A DNA stretch of 5,695 nucleotides from CAYLMG01 sp964464635 (GTDB lineage Bacteria; Planctomycetota; Phycisphaerae; Sedimentisphaerales; Anaerobacaceae): assembly GCA_964464635.1 (NCBI GenBank), contig CAYXGT010000122.1:1-5695 (forward strand), read 5' to 3'. The notes below the pieces were generated by a model, which saw only the letters and a list, made by a program, of their open reading frames with translations, was not told where the DNA came from and ran no database searches. Of this stretch, positions 1-5,695 are shown in pieces. Each line of letters opens with the position of its first letter. Within the stretch, counting starts at the first letter, position 1. Position numbers and translations under genes: made by a program.

Positions 1-2470
1 ACTGGTCGCCTGGCCATGTGTTGCCATCGTTGACCTCATCAACACGCCAGTAATATGTAGTGTCGGGGTCAAGTTGATTTACATCTATCATTGTATGACT
101 ATATCGTTCGCTACCGGTATGAGGTATTGTAATCTGAGGTACCAGGCTAGCCGGATTCGTACCGAACAACAATCTGCTTTCAGCCGCCGAACCACCGCCC
201 TTCCAGCTTAAGACTGTAGAAGGATCGTAGGAAACAGCAACCTCACCATTATAAGGCGAAGGAGCCGAGGCCTTTAGCGGCGAAACCGTAAAGCTCCAGA
301 TATTGCCTCGCCAGAGATCGGTACCATTGGCCTCGTCAATACGCCAGTAATAAGTTTGAGAGATATCTAAACCGCCAAGAGAATAACTAGTGGGTGACCA
401 GTTGATCTGACAAACCTCACTGGTCTGGTTAGTCCTGCTGGCGCCGACTACAACGGCTTTATCGGTGTCAACATATACGTCGTGTGTGACGGCCTTAGCG
501 CCGGCAGCCCACTTAAGAGTTACATCCTGTGACGTGGAGGCATCGTGAGCCGGATTCGGATTTGTAGCCCTGTACACATCCGGCCCTGCCACATAGCTGC
601 TTTGAACGTCGTTAATATCAAGAGCTACATCATAGATACGAAACTCCTCTACGGCACCAGTCATGTACGGGTCCCATTCATATACAGAATCTCCAATATA
701 CGCTAAAACCCTGTCGATATTTGCTATGGTAAACGTCCCTACATCTGTCGTACCAGACAATTGTCCGTTCAGATAATATCTGATCTGATCAGGGTCAGTG
801 GTTCCGTCATACACGCACGCAATATGTGTCATGGTGTTGACAGGGATGTTAGAGCCATCGGCCGTTATTTCACTACCTTCCGTACCCAAGACCATACTTG
901 AGCCATGCCAAGATGCTGAAGTGTAGAATAGGTAGTTTCGACCAGCTCCAACACTGCTGCCAAAATCAAACACCCGCTGCCACCAAGCGTCAGAACTTAC
1001 TTCGAACCATACCTCAATCGTAAGACTTGTAAGGTCGGTATCAAGTATATCAGCCGGCAGGTGGACAGAACCGCCGCCATCCAGTGCCAACTGGTTATTG
1101 GCAAGAGTGGCCGTTCCATCAAAGGCTCCATCTTCACCGCCGATGTCATCAACTGCCACTGTATCACCGTCAATAAAACTGTAGCGATTTGTGGGTGATA
1201 CCGACAGCTCCGCAGATAAAATCGTAAACTGCCAGACAGTTCCTCTTAACACGTCGGCACCATCAACATCGTCAATACGCCAGTAATATTGGCCTAACTC
1301 AAGAGAGGGAAGAGGATAACTATTTGAATCATAGCCCTCTTCGTAATAAATCACGCCTGTCTGGTCACTTCTGTTGGCATCTCTGACATCGTTATAATTA
1401 TTTCCGAAATAAACATCATGTGCGTCTGCCCAGGATACTGGGGTCCACGAAAGCTCTACACTTGTGCTGGTTCCCATACTTCCCTGAGCAGGATCAGGAG
1501 CGTATGACCTGCTTGGACCCGGATAAAAAAGAAATTCCGAGGTATCCAGAGCCGTATCTGAGATACGCACCTCGTCAATGTATCCAAGCCAGCGGTCGCC
1601 ATGATTGCCGCCATATATTCCGCGTCCGACGGACCAGCCCCCGGCATTCCAGTCGACACCGTTAGGCTCACCTACACTGCCGTTTGCAAGAGAGGTGTCG
1701 CCACTTCCGCTTGCTGTTAAATCGAGAGTACCTACCTGCTGCATTCCGGTGCCCGCCAGACAATCCTCGAGATATAAGGTTACAGTCGAACCATCGCTGA
1801 CAGCAGCCGCATTGTACCATCTGTTCTGTTCTATCAAGCCGTTTGCGGAGGTAGCTACATGAAAGACTCCCCCTACATCAAGGTATTTCAGAGCGAGATC
1901 TCCACCCGGCTCGATCTGGAAGTACACCGCCGCATTATCGCCATTGGAAAGATCCGCATTATAAGCATCTCGGCCTACGATGGTACGATAGCTTGACGGA
2001 CCTGTCAGATAAAAAGAAGCCTCGATAGTAAATTGTACAGGCTGGATTGTTTCAGCATCCATGGTCGGTAAGCTCTGTGCCGACCAGGTCATCATTGAAG
2101 GGTAATCACCTCCATTCTGAACGCCCAGTTCGTTAAGCTCGCTGGTTTCAGGCACAAATCCTGCAGGAACTTCCAAAGCCCACATCCAACCAGCCCATGG
2201 CGATTCCCACGTCGTAAGGTGGTTACCGTTACCGGACCAGTCGTATGCCGCCCTTCGCCAGAGGCCGATATCCCAGCCATTTTGATCATTAACATCAGGC
2301 AAAAGATTGCCGGCAGCAACTTCCGAAGCAAGGCCTTCAGAAAAATCAATGCCAGGGTCATCCGGCTCGAATCGCCAATAGGCGATTGTAGAGGCCGATG
2401 CTGCAGATACAAGACCTGACATGACCAAAATTAAAACAAACAAAATTAATTTTTTCATCACATTTTCCAT
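1..2470 (-). CDS. Secreted LamG and fibronectin-III-like repeat protein (3' end off the left edge)
   Basis: An uninterrupted minus-strand frame of 823 codons has no stop before the window edge, so the protein is partial at its C-terminus. The N-terminus is a clear signal peptide: MKK, then a hydrophobic LILFVLILV core ending near VSAASAS (residues 5-27). Residues 27-316 form a first LamG-like (concanavalin A-like) domain, starting TIAYWRFE and ending GYIDEVRISDTAL. Residues 324-418 are a fibronectin-III-like module, 425-627 a second LamG domain (IEVWFE, YYLNGQ, GAVEEFRIYDVAL), and 634-730 and 735 onward are further FnIII-like modules. Each FnIII-like module ends in a YYWRIDE-type signature followed by W and FT. 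LamG domains commonly bind glycans or other surfaces; no catalytic motif is visible in the part seen. The architecture resembles large exported planctomycete proteins. Start 2470 was chosen because AGGAAG lies 6 bases upstream; the in-frame ATG at 2458 would leave 18 bases. The frame was translated by hand from the reverse complement. Confidence 0.9.
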   Translation of the reverse strand, partial: MENVMKKLILFVLILVMSGLVSAASASTIAYWRFEPDDPGIDFSEGLASEVAAGNLLPDVNDQNGWDIGLWRRAAYDWSGNGNHLTTWESPWAGWMWALEVPAGFVPETSELNELGVQNGGDYPSMMTWSAQSLPTMDAETIQPVQFTIEASFYLTGPSSYRTIVGRDAYNADLSNGDNAAVYFQIEPGGDLALKYLDVGGVFHVATSANGLIEQNRWYNAAAVSDGSTVTLYLEDCLAGTGMQQVGTLDLTASGSGDTSLANGSVGEPNGVDWNAGGWSVGRGIYGGNHGDRWLGYIDEVRISDTALDTSEFLFYPGPSRSYAPDPAQGSMGTSTSVELSWTPVSWADAHDVYFGNNYNDVRDANRSDQTGVIYYEEGYDSNSYPLPSLELGQYYWRIDDVDGADVLRGTVWQFTILSAELSVSPTNRYSFIDGDTVAVDDIGGEDGAFDGTATLANNQLALDGGGSVHLPADILDTDLTSLTIEVWFEVSSDAWWQRVFDFGSSVGAGRNYLFYTSASWHGSSMVLGTEGSEITADGSNIPVNTMTHIACVYDGTTDPDQIRYYLNGQLSGTTDVGTFTIANIDRVLAYIGDSVYEWDPYMTGAVEEFRIYDVALDINDVQSSYVAGPDVYRATNPNPAHDASTSQDVTLKWAAGAKAVTHDVYVDTDKAVVVGASRTNQTSEVCQINWSPTSYSLGGLDISQTYYWRIDEANGTDLWRGNIWSFTVSPLKASAPSPYNGEVAVSYDPSTVLSWKGGGSAAESRLLFGTNPASLVPQITIPHTGSERYSHTMIDVNQLDPDTTYYWRVDEVNDGNTWPGDQ

Positions 2471-2476
2471 TTTTAT

Positions 2477-2482
2477 CTTCCT
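2477..2482 (-). promoter_or_regulatory. Ribosome binding site of the LamG protein
   Basis: AGGAAG on the minus strand is followed by ATAAAA and then ATG at 2470. This 6-base spacing decides the start in favour of 2470 over the in-frame GTG at 2461 and ATG at 2458. The site overlaps the TAG stop of a possible short upstream reading frame. Confidence 0.65.
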
Positions 2483-2540
2483 ATAAAAAAACAGTAATAA
2501 AATAATTAGTAAAAAACCTACTCCGATTATGTTTGACCAA
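2481..2540 (-). CDS. Possible 19-residue leader peptide upstream of the LamG gene
   Basis: A TTG codon at 2540 lies 7 bases after a perfect AGGAGG (2548-2553), the strongest ribosome binding sequence in the window. It opens a frame of 19 codons beginning MVKHNRSRFF and ending TVFL. Its TAG stop (2481-2483) overlaps the AGGAAG of the main gene, a geometry that would suit translational coupling. The peptide is basic at the front and hydrophobic or aromatic later. The DNA is very AT-rich and the site sits in a duplicated leader, so it may be only a relic ribosome binding site. No known leader peptide is recognised. Confidence 0.25.
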   Translation of the reverse strand: MVKHNRSRFFTNYFITVFL

Positions 2541-2577
2541 TATCTTTCCTCCTAAAAAAACAGTATTAAAATGTTAA

Positions 2578-2597
2578 AAAAACCGACTGTGGTTTTT
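2578..2597 (-). terminator. Short A/T-rich hairpin with T run
   Basis: AAAAACC and GGTTTTT form a perfect 7-bp stem around a 6-base loop (ACAGTC), and the T run continues to 2576. On the minus strand this resembles a weak intrinsic terminator for transcripts arriving from the glycosidase genes. It directly abuts the -10 box of the predicted LamG promoter, so a transcript starting near 2591 would contain only part of it. Only two G-C pairs make it weak. Confidence 0.25.
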
Positions 2598-2626
2598 ATT
2601 ATACCAAAATTGTTCCTATATTTCCA
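2598..2626 (-). promoter_or_regulatory. Probable sigma-70-type promoter of the LamG gene
   Basis: On the minus strand there is a perfect TATAAT (2603-2598) preceded by TGG, giving an extended -10 (TGnTATAAT). TGGAAA (2626-2621) lies 17 bases upstream and matches the -35 consensus at four of six positions. The start point would fall near 2591, giving a leader of about 120 bases before the ATG at 2470. The promoter lies between the end of the GH51 remnant and the LamG gene, suggesting that LamG is transcribed independently. Confidence 0.55.
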
Positions 2627-2662
2627 GCTTTTTTTTCAGAAAGTCCCATAAAAGAACAAAAT

Positions 2663-3268
2663 TTATTGCTCTTTTACAACTTTAATAACAGCCGCCGACA
2701 GCTCCGGCATCGTAAAACGGACAATTTGGCCGTTCAAACTGACAAAAACCGCCTGCGGTTGAACGTTATCCGGGTTTTCAAGCGTATTTCGGGCATCTAA
2801 TGAGCCAGGGGCTACCAGTTGCATAGAAGCGGCTGCAGCCTCAAAATCCTCAGAAATAATGAGTTTTACAGGAATTTCTTCGGCAGTAGGGTTAACAACC
2901 TTGAAATAAATCTCACTGCCGTCATCAGAAGCGGTTGCCACGGCGTTAAGGTCGCCTGTAGTACCGGTCATGCTTATCCTATATGGGGCGTAATTGTCAT
3001 GCCAGAGCTTCATTACAACGTAGTTTGGAGCGGGGAACCAGCCTGTATGGTCAAAATTAATAAAGGCATTGTCCCAGCCCGAAGCATATTGATGCCTCAA
3101 AAACAGAGCCGGGCCTCCGATTTCGAAGTAATCCGAAGTCTTCTCGAAACCGTTCAGCAAACCGCCTGCATAAAGACCGGTCCTCCAATCTGTGGTCTGA
3201 AGAAGGTTCCACTCGGGAGCATAGCAGGACATACTGTTTTTCCAACTGCCAAACCACAGCAAAACCAG
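2663..3268 (-). pseudogene. Headless GH51 alpha-L-arabinofuranosidase: C-terminal part fused to a GH35-derived segment
   Basis: The frame has a stop (TGA, 3271-3269) directly before it and TAA at 2665-2663. Counting from a possible TTG at 3262, it has 199 residues. From residue 19 on it looks like the end of a GH51 alpha-L-arabinofuranosidase. The last part of the catalytic barrel carries TDWRTGLYAGGLLNGFE and FINFD (residues 24-71), then APNYVVMKLW. The C-terminal beta-sandwich carries NTLENP (159-164) and a final MPELSAAVIKV. GH51 enzymes release terminal arabinose from arabinans and arabinoxylans and normally need about 500 or more residues; here most of the barrel, including the acid/base glutamate, is absent. 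Residues 1-18 are not GH51: they are identical at DNA level to part of the adjacent GH35 gene. No good ribosome binding site precedes the TTG. It is either a pseudogene made by rearrangement or an assembly join; activity is not expected. Confidence 0.75.
3208..3268 (-). repeat. 61-base exact direct repeat, copy A (front of the GH51 remnant)
   Basis: This segment is identical over 61 bases to 4712-4772 in the same orientation; the flanking bases differ on both sides. It encodes the same 20 residues (LVLLWFGSW through APEW) in the same frame as in the GH35 gene. On its left it joins in frame to GH51 sequence, and on its right it is bounded by a TGA stop and non-coding sequence. Confidence 0.97.
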
Positions 3269-3476
3269 TCAGGCTGAACCTTGTCTATCTGAAACAAACC
3301 TTTTGACTATTTAGGAAGGATTTCAATCTATAATTTGTTCACAGGCACATTTGAATTAAGGTTTTGTGAGCCGGATTAAAATTTTAATTATTTACAGCTC
3401 GAGTAAGGTATAAAAATCGGCTGGAATGCGCCCAAAAATAACGGGCATGCCACTTTACATTTTAAATCGAAAATAC
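3269..3476. other. Intergenic region between the GH35 gene and the GH51 remnant
   Basis: This 208-base AT-rich stretch has stops in all minus-strand frames and no convincing coding frame. No strong terminator is visible after the GH35 stop; the best stem is GCCC/GGGC around 3430-3446 with a 9-base loop. A weak promoter-like pair, TTGGGC (3435-3430) and TATACC (3412-3407) with 17-base spacing, points toward the remnant. It matches consensus poorly, so it is not called as a promoter. Confidence 0.5.
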
Positions 3477-5120
3477 CTATTGATAGCGGTAAAGCTGTAT
3501 TTGCTGAATGCCGAATTGGCCCATTGGAATGCGTAAGTGTCTGCCCTGATGACTCTCGTCGCCGTTTAACCTGCGGCCACCAATCCATTTGCCCTCGCTA
3601 TAAGACCCTTCCTCAATTCGAATAATACCTGCTTTTGCTTTGGTTTGCTCGGCTGGCGCAAAGGTTATTATTAAGCCGGTACCGGCAATCACATATTCGT
3701 CTGATCCCGTTGAAATGAGTAATCCTGCGGCTTTTGGCCAGGAGTCCGTATCTTTAGGACCGGATGAGTATTTCCAGGTATAATCGTGAGACACTGTTAA
3801 TTTATAATTACCCAGCGTTATTTCCTGTACAGGTGTTTCTTTATCAAGCAATATTCCGGTCATTGTTCCTTGTCCCTGATGTTCCAAAATCAAAGGACTT
3901 AATTGTGAGAGGAGATTATAACTTTTTGTTATCGGCGCACTTTCGGGATTTTCAATCGATTCAATTGAAAACGGACTGAAACCTATCGCATCGTGCGCTC
4001 CAACGGCATAAAATACATTAGCAGCGCAATCCGGATTTCGAGTGGCTTCGGGGATAAACAGCAAATTAGTGGATTGATGATATTTCTGGCACCACTCGGC
4101 AAAATTTGCAAAATAAATATCGGGTGACAAAAAATCAATCGACGGCGCCCCAGCCCGCCAGATATCCATCAAATGCGGCAGCGGACCGGCGCTTGGATAT
4201 TGGCCCGGTTTGTATCCCGGACGAATCAGGGCGGCGTTGATATACATCGGCAGAGAATATTCAGCCTTGCCCGCGAATGCGATAAATTCGATATAACGTG
4301 CATAATGCCAGGCCATAAAAATTTCATCGGTTGCAAGACCTTTGCCAAATACCTTTTCCCAATTGCCATCGGTTTTAAAGCCGCCTTTCTCCCAGATTGC
4401 GTAAAGCTCAGGAGTTAATAAATCCTTGTGCTTTACCAGATAATCGATCAATTCTTTGGGTACCGCCTGAGCAAAAGCGTTATTTGCAGCATCGCTATAA
4501 TCTCTGGCGTCTTCGAGCATGCCGACTTCGTTTTCTACCTGTATCATCAGGATGGTATGTTTGTCGCTGTCTACCTGACGAAGATGCCTCATTAGAGCAG
4601 TAAAAGCATGCGAGTCGACATTGCGGCCTTGTTCGCAAAATACCGACATGATTTCCATCGCCTCTCCTGTTTTGAGGCGAGCACGCAGGAAACGCTGCTG
4701 GTCTTTTTTAATCCACTCGGGAGCATAGCAGGACATACTGTTTTTCCAACTGCCAAACCACAGCAAAACCAGACGCAAATTATGCTCTCGTGCATTGTCA
4801 ATCAGGCCATCCACCAGCGTAAAATCATACTTTCCTTCCTGCGGCTCAATCATTTCCCAATAGAGCGGTGATAGTACGGTATTGAGATTCATCTGTACTA
4901 ATTTAGGCCAGATGGGTTTCATGTATTCAAGGCTGGAAGCGCTGGAGTTGCCAAGCTCTCCGCCCAGAATCAGGAATGGTTTATCATCCACAATAAGCTG
5001 TGTTGAGGAACCTTGACGAGCCAGATGAGGAAGACTGTTTTGGGTCTGCGCCTGCAGTATTGATATACAGGATAAACAACTGATGAGTATAATAATTTGA
5101 ACTCTATGTTCTGTTGACAT
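3477..5120 (-). CDS. Secreted GH35-type beta-galactosidase with DUF5597-like C-terminus
   Basis: The protein has 547 residues. GH35 enzymes are retaining glycosidases of clan GH-A that remove terminal beta-galactose. Residues 1-25 are a signal peptide (IIILISCLSCISIL core, then LQAQ), implying export. The barrel starts near residue 40 with DDKPFLILGGELGNSS and continues through NTVLSPLYWEMIEPQEGKYDF. IQVENEVG (193-200) is the acid/base loop, with E198 the likely proton donor. LLFIPEATR places the likely nucleophile at E358. Residues from about 405 to the end form a beta-rich region with a DEYVIAGTGLIITF stretch typical of the DUF5597 subgroup of GH35. The length suits that subgroup and the gene looks intact. 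The ATG at 5120 is preferred over the GTG at 5123 because AGGAG lies 6 bases before the ATG but only 3 before the GTG. Codons 117-136 are the source or twin of the 61-base repeat. With the GH51 remnant nearby, an arabinogalactan-like substrate is plausible but inferred. Confidence 0.9.
   Translation of the reverse strand: MSTEHRVQIIILISCLSCISILQAQTQNSLPHLARQGSSTQLIVDDKPFLILGGELGNSSASSLEYMKPIWPKLVQMNLNTVLSPLYWEMIEPQEGKYDFTLVDGLIDNAREHNLRLVLLWFGSWKNSMSCYAPEWIKKDQQRFLRARLKTGEAMEIMSVFCEQGRNVDSHAFTALMRHLRQVDSDKHTILMIQVENEVGMLEDARDYSDAANNAFAQAVPKELIDYLVKHKDLLTPELYAIWEKGGFKTDGNWEKVFGKGLATDEIFMAWHYARYIEFIAFAGKAEYSLPMYINAALIRPGYKPGQYPSAGPLPHLMDIWRAGAPSIDFLSPDIYFANFAEWCQKYHQSTNLLFIPEATRNPDCAANVFYAVGAHDAIGFSPFSIESIENPESAPITKSYNLLSQLSPLILEHQGQGTMTGILLDKETPVQEITLGNYKLTVSHDYTWKYSSGPKDTDSWPKAAGLLISTGSDEYVIAGTGLIITFAPAEQTKAKAGIIRIEEGSYSEGKWIGGRRLNGDESHQGRHLRIPMGQFGIQQIQLYRYQ
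4712..4772 (-). repeat. 61-base exact direct repeat, copy B (inside the GH35 gene)
   Basis: This is the second copy of the segment at 3208-3268, offset by 1504 bases. Here it lies inside an intact reading frame as codons 117-136 plus one base, in an expected barrel strand (LVLLWFGSW) and the loop after it. Copy B is therefore the natural location and copy A the displaced one. Confidence 0.97.
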
Positions 5121-5126
5121 CACTAA

Positions 5127-5131
5127 CTCCT
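5127..5131 (-). promoter_or_regulatory. Ribosome binding site of the GH35 gene
   Basis: AGGAG on the minus strand is followed by TTAGTG and the ATG at 5120. The 6-base spacing supports 5120 over the GTG at 5123. Confidence 0.7.
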
Positions 5132-5137
5132 GTAGTT

Positions 5138-5239
5138 TTATTGGCTGGGATATTTATCCTTATATTTATTCAGCCGGACTTGCCGGTCTAAGACATTCAA
5201 ATACTGCTCCCAGTCATATTGCGTCTGGCCGGCCCGCCA
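5138..5239 (-). pseudogene. Coding-like C-terminal tail upstream of GH35, function unknown
   Basis: A 33-codon open stretch runs from just after a TAA (5242-5240) to a TAA at 5140-5138. It reads WRAGQTQYDWEQYL, then a Q/K/Y-rich end finishing KDKYPSQ. The composition is that of a soluble protein tail, and its stop lies 17 bases before the GH35 ATG, a normal operon spacing. There is no ATG start in the frame; a TTG at 5200 has GGGAG six bases before it but would encode only 20 residues. It could be the end of a gene broken by the rearrangement or insertion of 5240-5435, or merely a chance open frame. I do not recognise the family. Confidence 0.3.
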
Positions 5240-5435
5240 TTATTCGTCCAAAGACAAAAGACTAAGGTTTCCAAAAGTCTATTCTCTGGGATCTTCCCTG
5301 CCCGTAACCTATCGGCAAACGGGGGGACTTTTAGTCTATTAAGCATTACATATAGGTCGTTTAGTTGAATATAAAAACCCAATTATTTCAAAAACAGTTC
5401 CGGTGAAACCGTATATAACTCTAAATTTATCTTGC
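5240..5435. other. Non-coding or unexplained region upstream of GH35
   Basis: Nearly 200 bases lie between the stop of the right-hand reading frame and the coding-like tail. A 61-codon open frame covers 5197-5382 on the minus strand, but it has no good ribosome binding site and no recognisable domain, so it is not called. The middle part (5259-5337) has strong inverted-repeat character and a C6 run at 5321-5326. No convincing -35/-10 pair for the GH35 gene was found. Confidence 0.45.
5259..5337 (-). ncRNA. Possible structured RNA element upstream of the GH35 gene
   Basis: On the minus strand, AGACTAA (5337-5331) and AAGTC (5330-5326) form one continuous 12-base arm. It can pair with GACTT (5279-5275) and TTAGTCT (5265-5259), leaving a 9-base bulge on the 3' side. 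AAAAGTC with GACTTTT is an alternative pairing using the same bases. Inside the enclosed segment, TGCC with GGCA and GGGA-AGA-TCCC can form small hairpins. The result resembles a folded leader with competing pairings. It matches no riboswitch class I know, and it might instead be an inserted palindromic element. Confidence 0.3.
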
Positions 5436-5695
5436 TTACCTCATTAAAGCAGTTACAAAAGAATTTAATTGCATAGAGTCTATTTTTATAGTCCCTGTTC
5501 GCTCCTGAAGCTCTTTTACATATTGTATCACGATTTGCGTTAATATGGCGCCCGGCCTGGGATAAGCGGCCACGATATAATGGGACCCTTCGGTTAATTC
5601 TCCCTCTTCTTTTTCCAATTCAGCTCTGAGGTTGTCTGGAGTTATTAAGGAATTGGCATGCTGGAAGACAACCTTATCCATTACTTTATATACTT
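5436..5695 (-). CDS. C-terminal part of an unrecognised protein (5' end off the right edge)
   Basis: The frame is open to the right edge (85 complete codons) and ends at TAA 5438-5436. An ATG at 5681 has no ribosome binding sequence before it, so the gene probably begins outside the window. The visible part is soluble and mixed in charge: an acidic stretch (ELEKEEGELTEG), a hydrophobic strand (SHYIVAAYPRPGAIL), then a helix-like segment (TQIVIQYVKELQERTG) and a short end, FVTALMR. There are no membrane segments and no recognisable catalytic motif. It is transcribed toward the GH35 gene, but about 315 bases and a possible broken tail lie between them. It could be a complete small protein of 81 residues. 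The function is unknown. Confidence 0.5.
   Translation of the reverse strand, partial: VYKVMDKVVFQHANSLITPDNLRAELEKEEGELTEGSHYIVAAYPRPGAILTQIVIQYVKELQERTGTIKIDSMQLNSFVTALMR

Larger units (their letters stand above)
2475..2584 (-). repeat. Imperfect tandem duplication of the 5' leader
   Basis: Two similar AT-rich segments follow each other on the minus strand, 2584-2541 and 2518-2475, offset by about 66-69 bases. Both begin GG plus a T run, contain ACTGTTTTTTTA, and end in a purine-rich ribosome binding sequence followed by GATA: AGGAGGAAAGATA in the upstream copy and AGGAAGATA in the downstream copy. The downstream copy serves the LamG gene. Confidence 0.55.

Noticed and set aside
1420..1862. 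Plus-strand and alternative-frame open frames over the LamG gene
   Set aside because: They lie antisense to, or in other frames of, a continuous minus-strand frame with clear LamG/FnIII content; they have no ribosome binding sites or protein-like composition.
2819..3277. 152-codon plus-strand open frame over the GH51 remnant
   Set aside because: It is antisense to recognisable GH51 sequence and encodes nothing recognisable; it is a shadow frame.
3375..3388. 14-base perfect palindrome ATTAAAATTTTAAT
   Set aside because: It is only A and T in an AT-rich gap; such palindromes arise easily by chance and no gene start suitably follows it.
3208..4772. Diversity-generating retroelement template/variable repeat pair
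   Set aside because: The two copies are identical with no adenine-directed changes, there is no reverse transcriptase in the window, and copy B lies in a conserved barrel strand.
3208..4772. Insertion sequence or composite element bounded by the 61-base repeats
   Set aside because: The repeat is coding sequence of GH35 with no terminal inverted repeats, and the interval carries no transposase.
5055..5120. Lipoprotein signal (LISC at GH35 residues 12-15)
   Set aside because: The hydrophobic segment before that cysteine would be too short (about seven residues) and the hydrophobic core continues past it; an ordinary signal peptide fits better.
5259..5340. Cyclic-di-GMP (GEMM) riboswitch
   Set aside because: A short GATAGGTTACGGG stretch is loosely reminiscent of the class, but the conserved GGGCAAACC and GCAAAGCC elements in the right order are absent on both strands.
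5197..5382. 61-codon minus-strand open frame upstream of GH35
   Set aside because: No ribosome binding site, no recognisable domain, and it overlaps the inverted-repeat region and the alternative coding-like tail in another frame.

Overview
The window looks like part of a polysaccharide-degradation region from a planctomycete-type bacterium, most likely of the Phycisphaerae/Sedimentisphaerales kind. This is inferred from protein style, not from any marker gene. The left-hand protein combines LamG (concanavalin A-like) domains with fibronectin-III-like repeats that each end in a YYWRIDE-type signature, an architecture I associate with secreted proteins of that group. Every supported gene is on the minus strand, so the window is described here from right to left in the direction of transcription.

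The right edge (5436-5695) holds the C-terminal end of an unrecognised protein that runs off the window. Next is about 300 bases without a clear intact gene (5124-5435). It contains a stretch able to fold into a long interrupted stem (5259-5337) and a 33-codon coding-like tail (5138-5239) whose stop lies 17 bases before the next start. Then comes an intact secreted GH35-type beta-galactosidase with a DUF5597-like C-terminus (3477-5120). After a 208-base gap there is a headless GH51 alpha-L-arabinofuranosidase: only its C-terminal ~180 residues are present (2663-3208). Its missing front is replaced by a 61-base segment identical to codons 117-136 of the neighbouring GH35 gene. A promoter and a duplicated leader (2471-2626) then precede a large secreted LamG/FnIII-like protein (start 2470), which is still open after 823 codons at the left edge.

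Taken together, beta-galactosidase plus arabinofuranosidase suggests attack on an arabinogalactan-type or pectic side-chain glycan, with the LamG/FnIII protein acting as a surface or binding partner; this is inference from family membership. The most notable observation is the exact 61-base direct repeat (3208-3268 and 4712-4772), which joins two unrelated glycosidase genes in the same reading frame. It is either a real rearrangement patch or an assembly chimera, and read-level data are needed to decide. I found no rRNA, tRNA, CRISPR array, transposase or recognisable insertion sequence.
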